DNA of 64,000 nucleotides from contig NZ_CP085331.1 in assembly GCF_020614375.1 (NCBI RefSeq), forward strand, positions 124,001-188,000, given 5' to 3'. The stretch's first letter is position 1. Every line of letters begins with the position of its first letter. This stretch comes from Haladaptatus salinisoli. GTDB lineage: Archaea; Halobacteriota; Halobacteria; Halobacteriales; Haladaptataceae. A program made the position numbers and the translations under genes. The notes below the pieces were generated by a model. That model was not told where the DNA came from, did no database searches, and saw only the letters and a list, made by a program, of their open reading frames with translations. Positions 34,689 through 43,459 of this stretch are shown here, piece after piece.

Positions 34689-35423
34689 ATGCGGGAACTC
34701 ACCTTTGCCATTGAGTACGATCCGGGGTCTAACCCGATTATGGATGTCTTCATTGACCATCCATCTCTCGTTGCTCGCTCGCTCAAAGGGTTTGTCACTG
34801 AAGATCGATTCTGGCGAATAGAACGTATCTCTGGATCACAATCAGCTCTTGACCGGATCGAAGCGATACGTTTTGACAATACGACGTGTGGTGAGGCGAT
34901 TACCGAGCAACGATGCGAGGCGGCCCAGTATCATGATACTCTTGAACGTTCGGGAAACGAACTTGTTCTATACACATACACTGAGGATGTTCGATGTTGT
35001 GAATCCGTTCACACCCTCGCAGGGAAGCACCTTCCAATCGGATTGATCTTTGAAACCCGTCGCCGTGAATCGGCCCACTGGTGGCGAATACTTATGCGAT
35101 CAGATAAAAATGTCGGTGTCTTTTATGACGATCTTAGCGCCCGACTCTGCGATGGTCTCTCGTTCCGGATGGGGCACCTCCGTGACGCCAGCGGCTGGCG
35201 ACAGGAGTTTCTAGTTACCACCTCACTACCTGAAGAACAAGAGACTGCGCTCCGTGCTGCCGTCTCAGCGGGTTACTACGAATCGCCGCGTGAGATAACT
35301 CTCAGTGAAATCGCCGCCGAACTCAATATTCCACGCTCAACACTCTCCTACCGCCTTCGCCAGGCTGAATCTAGACTTGTCCATCAATATGTCGACGGTG
35401 ATGAAGATCACTGGCATAAATGA
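34689..35423 (+). CDS. HTH_10 (bacterio-opsin activator-like) regulator
   Basis: A 244-residue haloarchaeal regulator. The N-terminal 180 residues form a mixed alpha/beta sensor-like domain; the C-terminus (about 190-240) is an HTH_10 with LRAAVSAGYYESPREITLSE and IAAELNIPRSTLSYRLRQAE. A TTTTTTATTG element about 26 nt upstream of the ATG suggests a leaderless mRNA. It lies just after the YeiH-type exporter and is the best candidate for its local control. Confidence 0.9.
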   Translation: MRELTFAIEYDPGSNPIMDVFIDHPSLVARSLKGFVTEDRFWRIERISGSQSALDRIEAIRFDNTTCGEAITEQRCEAAQYHDTLERSGNELVLYTYTEDVRCCESVHTLAGKHLPIGLIFETRRRESAHWWRILMRSDKNVGVFYDDLSARLCDGLSFRMGHLRDASGWRQEFLVTTSLPEEQETALRAAVSAGYYESPREITLSEIAAELNIPRSTLSYRLRQAESRLVHQYVDGDEDHWHK

Positions 35424-36059
35424 CGCCATTGATGTCTACCAACACAGGAATAATGCACCTTCCCCTTACTTCGTTTTGTCAGCTCGTGTAGTTGCTAAAA
35501 AGCGGGTTTTTATGCCTTCTATAACAATTTATGTGTGGATGGTTACTAACAATAGTAGCGTCGATCCACCATTCGCTATTCGTAGGTAGTGCGCATGATC
35601 TCGATATAGCGGCATGAGATTTATATTGTCGTATATGTGAGTCTTGGGCCCTCTACTGAACGAGAGCACCGCTGTTGTACTTGCACTGGAGACAGGACAA
35701 CGGTTCTGTTATGACTTGTCTCCTCGTTCTTGGATGTCGCACTCGGAAGTCTTGATGAAATTGCTTCAAAGCCGAAGAGTTCTTATATAGTAGGCGCTCT
35801 GGAGAGCTATCTCCTAATCCCATAAGCGTGACAATCCGACAACATGGATTCGGCGTTAACTTCCTAATTCTCCTCGGTCTCATGCTTATCCCCGCAGCAC
35901 TCAACGCATACGCGAGTGATGGACACATATTCTGTATCTATCGTCAGAGAACTGTAACGCGGATCTGACATACTGTAAATGATTTTTACTCTTTCTATCG
36001 AAATCAGATTCAATGAAGCATGACATTGATAGAATGAGCCCAAAGAGTGACTGACTCGG
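35424..36059. other. Gap with one weak 46-codon frame
   Basis: About 640 bp without a solid gene. A GTG-started frame at 35828-35968 encodes a mostly hydrophobic peptide (FLILLGLMLIPAALNAY) that could be a small membrane protein or the end of a lost one. Nothing else is recognised. Confidence 0.25.
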
Positions 36060-36647
36060 GTGAATCTCGTTTATTCATCAGTTAATTCCGTCAATGTTCT
36101 CTTGTATAGTTTCCAGAATGGGGAGAAAAAGAGCAAGACCGCTCACAACGAGGATAAGAAGGAACCCACCGCCAACAGTATCAAACCGTCTGTCAATCAG
36201 GAGGGAGAGCCGGTATTTACCCCTCGACCGACCTTCGAACAGGTCGTTGGCGCCGCCCCGGCGACAGCCATGGTAACCATCCAGTTTGAGGGCCGCGACT
36301 ACACCACCACGTTTCCCGTGATGGTCACCGAAGAGATCAGACAGCTCCCGTCTCACAGCAGACGTCTCAGCTCGGAGGACCTCGGGCAGGGCGGGGGGTA
36401 CGAGTCGATTGACGAAGCGAACCGCGTGGTTCCGTTCACGCTTCGAGAACCGAGTCACCTCCCATCTCGGTATCGAGTGGCCCAAATTGTGGTTGAGGAA
36501 CCGAACACGGTAGATACCGGGTGGCACGCATGGTTCGTGTGTATGAGTGAACGGAATGACCCAAGTAAACAGTTCCGTATTTCAGCGCGTCCAGCTGACG
36601 ATCCAAGGGTTCCTGGCCATCTTGGCAATTGCATCAGCAGTTGCTAA
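36060..36647. other. Ambiguous region with competing reading frames on both strands
   Basis: Plus strand 36060-36647 is open for 195 codons; its second half (RVVPFTLREPSHLPSRYRVA, GWHAWFVCMSERN) resembles DUF4367-type outer-surface domains. Minus strand 36527-36078 is open for 149 codons and ends in a convincing membrane helix, FLLILVVSGLALFLPILET. Both cannot be whole genes. The likely picture is two truncated genes facing each other, joined inside this segment. Confidence 0.3.
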
Positions 36648-36920
36648 TGAGACTTCATCGTGCGCTTCGGCTGTCCCGACGACGAACCCCACTTGTTTCA
36701 GAGTGATGTGAAAGTACTTGGGTGGCGCTGGACGAATACAGTTGAACGCGGCCAATGATTCAGTAGTCTCGGCAAGCGCGTCGACTTTTCACAACAAACC
36801 AAGAACTCTTTGATTGGCACCGTTGTCAGAGCCACCCCATGCTATCTCGTCTTTGCCTAGACGACGAAGAAGCGAACACTATTGTGCCGATGAGCCACAT
36901 CAGCCTATGAGAACACGATC

Positions 36921-37600
36921 AATATTAGAGACAGTAGAAACATTAGAAACGCTGAAAACAGAAAGATCGAACCATTTTGGGTCAGCACAGGGGGTAACCA
37001 ACAGGGGCATTAGAGATATTAGAAACGTTGGAGACCGTAGAAACACATGAATTATTGGAAATATTACAGAAATGGTGACTGGACAGCAGAAACGTCAGCA
37101 ACGTAAGAGACGTTAGAAATGGTAGGAATATCGAGCATAAGGTACATTAGGCCTATTAGAAGCATTAGAAATAGAAGAGACGTTGAAGACGGTGGCAGGA
37201 ATAAGTTGTAGATCTTAGAAATAGAGGAGATAGAAGAAATAGTAGAAACAAGCGTCTAGTCGAAAGGTTTGGCATTACTACAAGCACTCATCCTTGTGGC
37301 ATTCACCTATTAGAATGGATTGCGGTCTTTCTACTATTAGAAAGTTAGTGAATATCACCAGCATTAGAAACAACAGGGAGATAAATAACATTATCAAGGT
37401 AAATAAGCTTGAGTCTAAGATTCCTTCTCTGATTCAATCACTGTTATTTGGTTCTAAGCTTGCTGAAGAAGCATTAGCACCGGCAGCATCGTGCCCTAAG
37501 AAACACGTCCAATGTCATTGGTAGAATCTGCACGATCGATTTCTAATATTAGAAACACTCTCGATTCGTCTGACGTAGATTTTTAACGTTAGAAACGAGA
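36921..37600. repeat. 9-bp-periodic repeat array (RTTAGAAAC-like), candidate partition centromere
   Basis: Upstream of parA the sequence is filled with copies of ATTAGAAAC and close variants (GTAGAAAC, TTAGAAAT, GTTGAAGAC). Within blocks they follow each other every 9 bp, for example at 36924-36959, 37018-37060, 37100-37125, 37146-37190 and 37215-37250; isolated copies occur at 37363, 37548 and 37588. The array continues in style inside the downstream partner gene (around 38676 and 38712). No gene explains it. Inferred role: the DNA site bound by the partition complex (parS/centromere) or iterons. Confidence 0.7.
37540..37555. repeat. Perfect 16-bp palindrome in the partition repeat
   Basis: TTTCTAATATTAGAAA is a perfect inverted repeat built from the array unit, 66 bp before the parA ATG. 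It is the only place seen where the repeat unit meets its mirror image, so it may be a higher-affinity site or an autoregulatory operator of parA. Confidence 0.5.
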
Positions 37601-37621
37601 GCAACGTTCGAGGCGTTAACC

Positions 37622-38488
37622 ATGGAGGATGTAAACCCGGAGGTCATTGCAGTTTCGTTCCAGAAAGGAGGGACAGGGAAGACATTCACAGCGATGAACC
37701 TCGCTGGTGGACTCGCTGCACGGGGATTCGAAGTACTGTTGATCGATATGGATCCCCAAGGGACACTCACAGCCAATCTCGGCCATCGTGAAGTATTCAA
37801 TGACATTGATCAACTATCGCTCGACGAGGTTCTCTTGGACGTAAACAAATGGGATCAGGTTTCCGACCTTGTTATCGAGCGAGACGAGTTTGATTTGATC
37901 CCTGCAAACTCAACATACACAGGAAACAAGACACCATTGGACTCTGCCGATGCAGGGGAGAAACGACTTGGGAAGGTTCTTTCGCGCATGGAGAAGACCT
38001 ACCATTATGTCGTTTGCGATTGTCCACCTGATTTCTCTGCCTTTGCGAAGAATGCCGTTACTGCTGGGGAAAATGTGGTCGTACCAATGGTGCCACGATC
38101 CGAGATGGTTCACTCGACGAATCTCCTCTTCGATATGTACGATACCCTCGGCATGATGCATGATCTTGATATCGAATACCTAGCCTTTACGATGACATAC
38201 ACCTCGACGAAGCGGACGAAAGAGATGCGCGAAGTGTTGGAGTGGTTTGACGATACATTTGGCGAGAAGGGGGTGAAAATCGATGATCGCGCTGCTTTCG
38301 ACCGAGCAAAGTGGGAAGCTGGCTCGATCTACGTACACGAAGAGTCGCTACAAAATGACGAATTCCCACAGTTCGATAAAGCAGTAAAGCTCATCGTAGA
38401 CCAAACTACCCCACCTGAATTCGGCGATGTTGATTCGATGCGGAAGAAAACGACCGATGATATTCGATCACGGGAGATCAAAGCATGA
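37622..38488 (+). CDS. parA: ParA-type partition ATPase
   Basis: A 288-residue deviant-Walker ATPase. Seen: VSFQKGGTGKTFTAMNLAGG (deviant Walker A, KGGxGKT), VLLIDMDPQGTLTANLG (switch), and YHYVVCDCPPDFSAF with Walker B. It would form nucleotide-dependent filaments or gradients that segregate the replicon. It follows the 9-bp repeat array and overlaps the next gene by 4 bp (ATGA). Its presence with orc1 and an origin marks this as the maintenance core of a replicon. Confidence 0.93.
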   Translation: MEDVNPEVIAVSFQKGGTGKTFTAMNLAGGLAARGFEVLLIDMDPQGTLTANLGHREVFNDIDQLSLDEVLLDVNKWDQVSDLVIERDEFDLIPANSTYTGNKTPLDSADAGEKRLGKVLSRMEKTYHYVVCDCPPDFSAFAKNAVTAGENVVVPMVPRSEMVHSTNLLFDMYDTLGMMHDLDIEYLAFTMTYTSTKRTKEMREVLEWFDDTFGEKGVKIDDRAAFDRAKWEAGSIYVHEESLQNDEFPQFDKAVKLIVDQTTPPEFGDVDSMRKKTTDDIRSREIKA

Positions 38489-39102
38489 GCGATCTTCAGG
38501 AGGAAATGGAGCGAACGAAAAAACGGGCCGCTGCGTTTGGAGTGAGCAGTGAAACCGACGATGAAGACGGGACAAACGGTGAGACCAGTGAGAAAGCAGG
38601 CGAAAGTAATACCGCGTCATCAACCGACGAAGATGAATCAGAAGTAGTACCATCAGAGATGTCCGCAGGGGTAGAAACGGCTGAAACATCGGGGTCGTCG
38701 CCAACATCAGAAGCGTTAGAAACGTCAGAAACACAAGCAGCAGTTAAAAGAGAAGTGACGTCAGAATCGGGAGAAAACGAGTCAGCACCAAAGCAAGAAT
38801 CTAGTGAGGCAGGGGTGTCACAAGACAGTGCTGGAGAGTCTGATTCAACAGCTAACAATAAAACAGAGGATACGGATGAGACATCACGTGGACGCCTTAT
38901 TGATGAGTATGACAACGTGAATATCTACATTCCGCCAGAGTTGAAACGGGATCTCAACGACCTTTTCAAACTCATGGATCTCGAGTACTCTCGGTCAAAG
39001 GGAGAGGACTTAGAGAAACACTGGGATTTCTACCCGGCAGTCGTTCGGACAGTCCTGCAAAATGAAGATGACTTGCGCTCTGAGCTTGACATCGATTCAT
39101 AG
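38485..39102 (+). CDS. ParA-partner protein, acidic N-terminus and putative DNA-binding C-terminus
   Basis: A 205-residue protein coupled to parA by an ATGA overlap. Residues about 20-135 are a disordered Glu/Ser/Thr-rich stretch; part of it (SEALETSETQA) is encoded by the same 9-bp repeat unit as the upstream array. The C-terminal 65 residues (NVNIYIPPELKRDLNDLFKL then a helix ending AVVRTVL) look like a small ribbon-helix-helix-like domain as in ParG/SegB-type centromere-binding proteins. Function as the partition adaptor is inferred from position and layout. Confidence 0.65.
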   Translation: MSDLQEEMERTKKRAAAFGVSSETDDEDGTNGETSEKAGESNTASSTDEDESEVVPSEMSAGVETAETSGSSPTSEALETSETQAAVKREVTSESGENESAPKQESSEAGVSQDSAGESDSTANNKTEDTDETSRGRLIDEYDNVNIYIPPELKRDLNDLFKLMDLEYSRSKGEDLEKHWDFYPAVVRTVLQNEDDLRSELDIDS

Positions 39103-39312
39103 ATGAGACGCGAAGTGAACCAGCCCACTCTACGTATTCAGGGGCTATTCACTCCTTAAGAAGGGGCTGTTCTGTTTTCACGACGCACTGTGCAGATACG
39201 ACAACGTCTACAGGGAGTGCAATCACCACAAACTGCGATTCGGAGCGAACTGCTCATTCATCTTCAAGCCGCGAAAATGGTTGAGAGCCCTGGCCGTTCG
39301 ATAGAGAGAAAG

Positions 39313-40524
39313 TCACATCTGCGATCGAATTGACTGGTGAACACCTACAACACTGATCATTTCTTCTAGTGCATTTAGCACCGGGTTAATGTCTTGATTC
39401 AATGTAATCGTTTTATATTGACCACCAGTACTTCCTTCATTCCGTTTATCGACTGCCAGAAGCCCTAACATTTCGAGTTCATCAATATGATCGTGCATCC
39501 AGCGACTTGTGAGTGTCTCACGGCCAGCTTGGTCACAGAACGACTCGTACCGGCGATAAAGATCACGTGATCGAACGGGAGTCTCACTGCTTGCTTCGAA
39601 AGTAGTTACCGCATAGAGAAGAATACGTTCGTGCTCATTCAAACCGAGAATGCCTCGTGTAACTTCCTCCCGTTGGAGGAGTTCCCTCCCACGGCGAACA
39701 TGGTCATCGGTCACCATGTCAGCGCCTTCTTCTTGTGCAATATCACCAGCTTTGAGCAGTAGATCAAGCGCTTTACGAGCGTCGCCTGATTCTTGTGCAC
39801 CATATGCAGCACAGAGTGGAATGACACCACTCCCAAGAACATCATCTTGGAACGCAATCGATTCACGCTGACGTAAGACTTCACGAAGCTCATCAGCACT
39901 ATATGCAGGAAAATTTATTGAACGTTCACAGAGTGACGAGCGGACTTTTGGTGAGAGTCGATCACGATACGAGAGATCGTTACTGATTCCTACGACACTC
40001 ACTCGGGCCGATTCGAGTTCTCGATTTTCTCGTGCTCGAGACAACTGATAGAGAAGTGAATCATCTTGGAGATGGTCAACCTCGTCCAATACGAGGATAA
40101 TGAGGCCACCGTGGTTGTCAAATGCCTCCCACATCATATCATAGATTTTCGAGCGTGGGTGGCCTGTTTCGCTGATTTTCTCATCACTCTGTCTAAAGGT
40201 GTTTACTAACTCAACACCAATTCGATAACTCGTATCGATTCCATCGCAGTTGATGAGCTTTGTTTTGATACCTACATCATAATTCTCTCCCGCAGATTCA
40301 AGACGATCAAATAAAAACCGAGTTGCAGCAGTTTTTCCAACACCCGTTTTTCCAAAGAGGAAAATATTGTCGGGTTGACTTCCGTCGATAGCAGGCTGAA
40401 GAGCAGCGTGGTACTCTTGGAGTTCATCATCACGTCCGACGAACTCTTCGGGGGTGTAATCGTCAAGTAGTGCGTTCCGATTTGCAAATGGGAAATTTCC
40501 CGGTTTAAAGTCGAAGTCACCCAT
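39313..40524 (-). CDS. orc1: Orc1/Cdc6 replication initiator
   Basis: A 403-residue archaeal initiator. Seen: the AAA+ Walker A FLFGKTGVGKTAATRFLFDR (about 55-75), Walker B ILVLDEVDHL, sensor 1 VVGISNDLSYRDRLSPKVRS, sensor 2 GDARKALDLL and a C-terminal winged helix (about 300-400) with YRRYESFCDQAGRE. The ATG at 40524 is about 26 nt after a TATA-like AATAAGTAATT (minus strand). It reads away from the adjacent origin, the standard haloarchaeal arrangement, and should recognise the inverted boxes found there. Confidence 0.95.
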   Translation of the reverse strand: MGDFDFKPGNFPFANRNALLDDYTPEEFVGRDDELQEYHAALQPAIDGSQPDNIFLFGKTGVGKTAATRFLFDRLESAGENYDVGIKTKLINCDGIDTSYRIGVELVNTFRQSDEKISETGHPRSKIYDMMWEAFDNHGGLIILVLDEVDHLQDDSLLYQLSRARENRELESARVSVVGISNDLSYRDRLSPKVRSSLCERSINFPAYSADELREVLRQRESIAFQDDVLGSGVIPLCAAYGAQESGDARKALDLLLKAGDIAQEEGADMVTDDHVRRGRELLQREEVTRGILGLNEHERILLYAVTTFEASSETPVRSRDLYRRYESFCDQAGRETLTSRWMHDHIDELEMLGLLAVDKRNEGSTGGQYKTITLNQDINPVLNALEEMISVVGVHQSIRSQM

Positions 40525-40563
40525 TCGATTTCTTGTGTGATACCTAATTACTTATTTCTATCG

Positions 40564-40880
40564 ACCACCCGTTCAAGTGATTCGAGTGAGAGCGTGACTA
40601 TATAAGTAAAGACATAGACCCTCAGACCCCGTCGTTCAAGTGAATAACTGCTGATGAGCGGGTGACTTTCTCAACGTCACCTCTAGAGGAGGAAAGATTT
40701 AATACCAATAGCATACAACCACACCCGTACTAGTGTGTTATTCTAGCCGTGCGTTTATTTCCCACCAATTAGCATGAGATAATAAATAATATATTCACCT
40801 GAACCGCTTTTGTGACGATATTCACTTGAACGACGGGGTCTCTGTCTTTATAAAGGAAACCACTCACTTGAACGGGTGGT
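40564..40880. other. Replication origin with inverted origin boxes
   Basis: Between orc1 and the next block there are two nested, perfect inverted pairs sharing the core GTTCAAGTGA. Outer pair: 40564-40580 (ACCACCCGTTCAAGTGA) and its complement at 40864-40880. Inner pair: 40625-40645 (core CCCCGTCGTTCAAGTGAAT) and its complement at 40820-40840. The middle (about 40735-40800) is AT-rich (GATAATAAATAATATATTC) and could be the unwinding element. This is the classic haloarchaeal oriC layout of boxes facing each other around an AT-rich core next to orc1. Confidence 0.88.
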
Positions 40881-41039
40881 GGTTGCCATTCATCCTCACG
40901 CCATCCTTGGTTTACAGACGAGTAAACACTGTTCGTCAGCCATTTGTCTGACGTTTATATTGCAGTCTTCAAGTGGATTATCAATCGGCTCGATCATGGG
41001 TTGTGTCTTTTGACGTAGATATCTACATGAGCCAGTAAT

Positions 41040-41592
41040 CAACCATGAAAAGGAACCCTTCGTGATCTCCTCCCTTCCATAAACGACGGGGCGTCCCACA
41101 GGCGATGGCTTGCTGAGTTGGGTGATGTACGGTTCGATACCCGATGAGATGCTAGCCGGGCCACACGGCCGTTACTCTTATCCTGTAAGAGAATCGGAGC
41201 TATAAGGCTTGATTCATGTTGGTAGCCTCGCCTATCTCGCAAGTATCCTCCCCCGTGAGACTTACGTCGGAACCCCCATACTGTCCGATTGTCCTGACAT
41301 GGGCGTAGATGGACCGCGTCGGATGAACAAAGAAACGTGCGGTGAGCACCTAAGGCTTCACCATCCACAGTGAAAGTAAATCGAAGACGGCGATTCACGC
41401 CCGCCATGAACGGCGGGATTCTCTCGCCGATACCGATAGGAGTACCGGGGCGTGGCACTCCTAGTAGTCCCCCTAGTCTAGTCCGTGACCACCACGCGGA
41501 TTCGCACTGCGTCAGTGTTCGGTGGCACTGTAAACCTGAAACATCCAACGCTCAGAATTCCTCCGGCTTTAGTCGGAGGAGGATGTTAATCT
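41040..41592 (+). mobile_element. IS200/IS605 (IS1341-type) remnant with right-end hairpin, no intact tnpB
   Basis: The segment ends in a GC-rich hairpin at 41558-41582 (stem CCTCCG with CGGAGG, flanked by AATT and GGATGTTAAT) that closely follows the right end of haloarchaeal IS1341/TnpB elements. A second hairpin CCCGCCATGAACGGCGGG lies at 41400-41417, followed by ATTCTCTCG, another sequence typical of these elements. No TnpA or TnpB reading frame survives. The left limit is uncertain. The hairpins may be what is left of a tnpB 3' end and its guide-RNA (omega RNA) region. Confidence 0.5.
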
Positions 41593-41972
41593 ACCAACTC
41601 GTGATTCATTGCTGTAAACGTAGAAAAGCGTGTCACGCAGGTATTCTCTTGTGCCTAGGTATCCCAAACAATGATGTTGATTCATCCTTCACAAATACGC
41701 TCTCCGCGTTCAGTGAGGGTATAAACACTATTTCCAGACGTTGGAGACGCAGATTCTCGTCAGTAAGTGCACCTATGTTTACTTAGTAGGGAATGCAGTC
41801 AGCGTCTCCCAGCAGGCGGCGTGGGCGCTCGTATTCATCCCAAGTCTATTTTCCCACGCTGTGTGCTCATTCCTCTTGTCACAACGAGAAACAGTGTCAT
41901 GAGGACTCTTCATCCACGGGGTTTACCTATCTAGAACGCGGATTTTGTAGTACCGATGGGATCCAATGGCGA
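41593..41972. other. Intergenic, nothing recognised
   Basis: About 380 bp between the IS remnant and a weak small gene. Only a long unlikely frame crosses it, rich in Ser, Cys and Arg, without motif. Confidence 0.3.
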
Positions 41973-42215
41973 ATGGCCACTACTTCACTTGTACGAGATA
42001 CATTTGATGCGCTTGTAATTGTAGCTCCACATGAGTGCGAGCTCTCCTACGACGAAGTGTATACCAATTTAGCGGAGGAAAAAGACCTTGAACGACCTGC
42101 GGCCAAGGATATTGTCGAACGTCTCTCCATACGTGGGCCTCTGTATGAAGTCGGGGGATGCTCCGGCTCACGGATTATTAGTTACTCCCTCTTAACGCAT
42201 CGAGTCTCGCTCTGA
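41973..42215 (+). CDS. Small winged-helix-like protein (tentative)
   Basis: From the ATG at 41973, 80 residues: SLVRDTFDALVIVAPHECEL, then SYDEVYTNLAEEKDLERPAA and KDIVERLSIRGPLYEVGG, a helix-strand pattern that fits a small winged helix. The frame is open further upstream but that part looks non-coding. The last 38 bp overlap tail-to-tail with the convergent regulator at 42178-42465, and the C-terminus looks unnatural there, so it may be truncated. Confidence 0.4.
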   Translation: MATTSLVRDTFDALVIVAPHECELSYDEVYTNLAEEKDLERPAAKDIVERLSIRGPLYEVGGCSGSRIISYSLLTHRVSL

Positions 42216-42465
42216 TATCGTCAATCTGCTCGTCGAGATCTTCAATAAACGGCCCCGTTCGATCGGTTGTTACGGCGCCTTGATTTGTCGGCCTAATTAG
42301 GTTATCTTCCTCAAGGATCCGGAGGGAATAACGGACTTGATGATGAGCATAGTCTAATTCATTCGACATTTTTACGATCCCTATGGGTTCATTGTTGACA
42401 ACCATCCTAAGGATGTCTAGGTGCCGATTGATCATCTCCACTTCGTACTCTATGCTGTCGATCAT
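42178..42465 (-). CDS. Small haloarchaeal winged-helix regulator
   Basis: A 95-residue protein: a starting helix MIDSIEYEVEMINRHLDILR, a winged helix MVVNNEPIGIVKMSNELDYA and HHQVRYSLRILEEDNLIRPT, then a C-terminal coiled coil FIEDLDEQIDDIRARLDALR. This architecture is common among small haloarchaeal HTH proteins of unknown target; the coiled coil suggests a dimer. It has no obvious operon partner. Confidence 0.82.
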   Translation of the reverse strand: MIDSIEYEVEMINRHLDILRMVVNNEPIGIVKMSNELDYAHHQVRYSLRILEEDNLIRPTNQGAVTTDRTGPFIEDLDEQIDDIRARLDALRGSN

Positions 42466-42913
42466 CGTACGTGAGAACAGAGACCATAGCGAGATAACCC
42501 TTCTCGCCCCTGCAGATCACTTCTTTAAACATACTCTACCAGTAACCGACTCACGGGACCTCTTGGCTACGAGCAGCCATTTTCGCGTCAAATCCCTCGT
42601 TATTGGGTATCTCTCGAACGTAGATATCGGCCTTGACCTTGTCGCTCCCGACGAGTGCCGCTTTGTCCGTGACGCGATCCTCGATGAAATTTCCCACTCA
42701 TAGACAGAGTTGAAGATTCTAGTGCAGGTATTGCGATTAAATTTGGCTTGTATTGTGTAGTTCTCATTCTTCAGTAGATAGGATGCTTCATGAGCAATCC
42801 TAACGAGTATCCTCTGTATCAGTTGGACGCAAACTCCCGGGCACTCCCCACTAAAAGGTATCCAGTGATGGCGTCAAAGCGATTAAATATGCTGTTTAGA
42901 GAGGGGGGATGAG
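42466..42913. other. Intergenic, possible C-terminal fragment
   Basis: About 450 bp. The plus-strand reading near 42540-42703 (FRVKSLVIGYLSNVDIGLDL, APDECRFVRDAILDEIS) looks protein-like but has no start of its own and no recognisable family. It may be a gene fragment. Confidence 0.3.
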
Positions 42914-43312
42914 CTACGAGGTCGCTGAACTAGTTTCACCGCTCTCCGTGGTCTCTACAATTTCGGGGCGCAGCTCCTCAACCGTCTCAAGAACCTGTTC
43001 ACGGTCTCCGTCGGGGACCCCGTTTTCAGCCAGTGCTGTATCTAAGTGCTCTCCCACGACGTCGAACTCGTTATCGGTGATACCCATCCCGCTGTGAGCT
43101 TCGCGCATATCATCCCCTGAATACTCGACCGGTCCGCCGGTTACCGCTGAGATGAATTGGACCTGATGAGCCCGGAGTTCCGTCGTGTTGCTATCTTCGA
43201 AGTGGTGATTTACACGCTCATCATTTAAAACACGGTCGTAGAAATCGTTCACGACGCTTTCCACTGCCTCGTGTCCGCCAAGACGGTCGAACACTGTTTC
43301 ATCGTCGCTCAT
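42914..43312 (-). CDS. Group I truncated haemoglobin
   Basis: A 132-residue globin with the 2-on-2 pattern TVFDRLGGHEAVESVVNDFY, RVNHHFEDSNTTELRAHQVQ, FISAVTGGPVEYSG and the proximal His in MREAHSGMGITDNEFDVV. Such globins bind O2 and NO and often detoxify NO. The ATG at 43312 gives the family N-terminus; the frame upstream does not fit. The C-terminus has an acidic extension typical of halophiles. Directly upstream on the same strand is a broken NO reductase gene, which supports a nitric-oxide role. Confidence 0.92.
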   Translation of the reverse strand: MSDDETVFDRLGGHEAVESVVNDFYDRVLNDERVNHHFEDSNTTELRAHQVQFISAVTGGPVEYSGDDMREAHSGMGITDNEFDVVGEHLDTALAENGVPDGDREQVLETVEELRPEIVETTESGETSSATS

Positions 43313-43459
43313 TACGTAACTAGCTTTTAGTGAGACGGATAAAGAAGTTATGAACTCGAAGGTGTGAAGAAATTTGGAATGGAGGTAGACGCTGGTTCTC
43401 CTCAAAATCAGTCGACTTCGGCCATCATTCGGTCAGGAATTATCCCCCGATCTGGCGTG

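Noticed and set aside
36921..37600. Repeat array considered as a CRISPR
   Set aside because: Units are about 9 bp, variable and directly adjacent, with no 25-37 bp repeats, unique spacers or cas genes.
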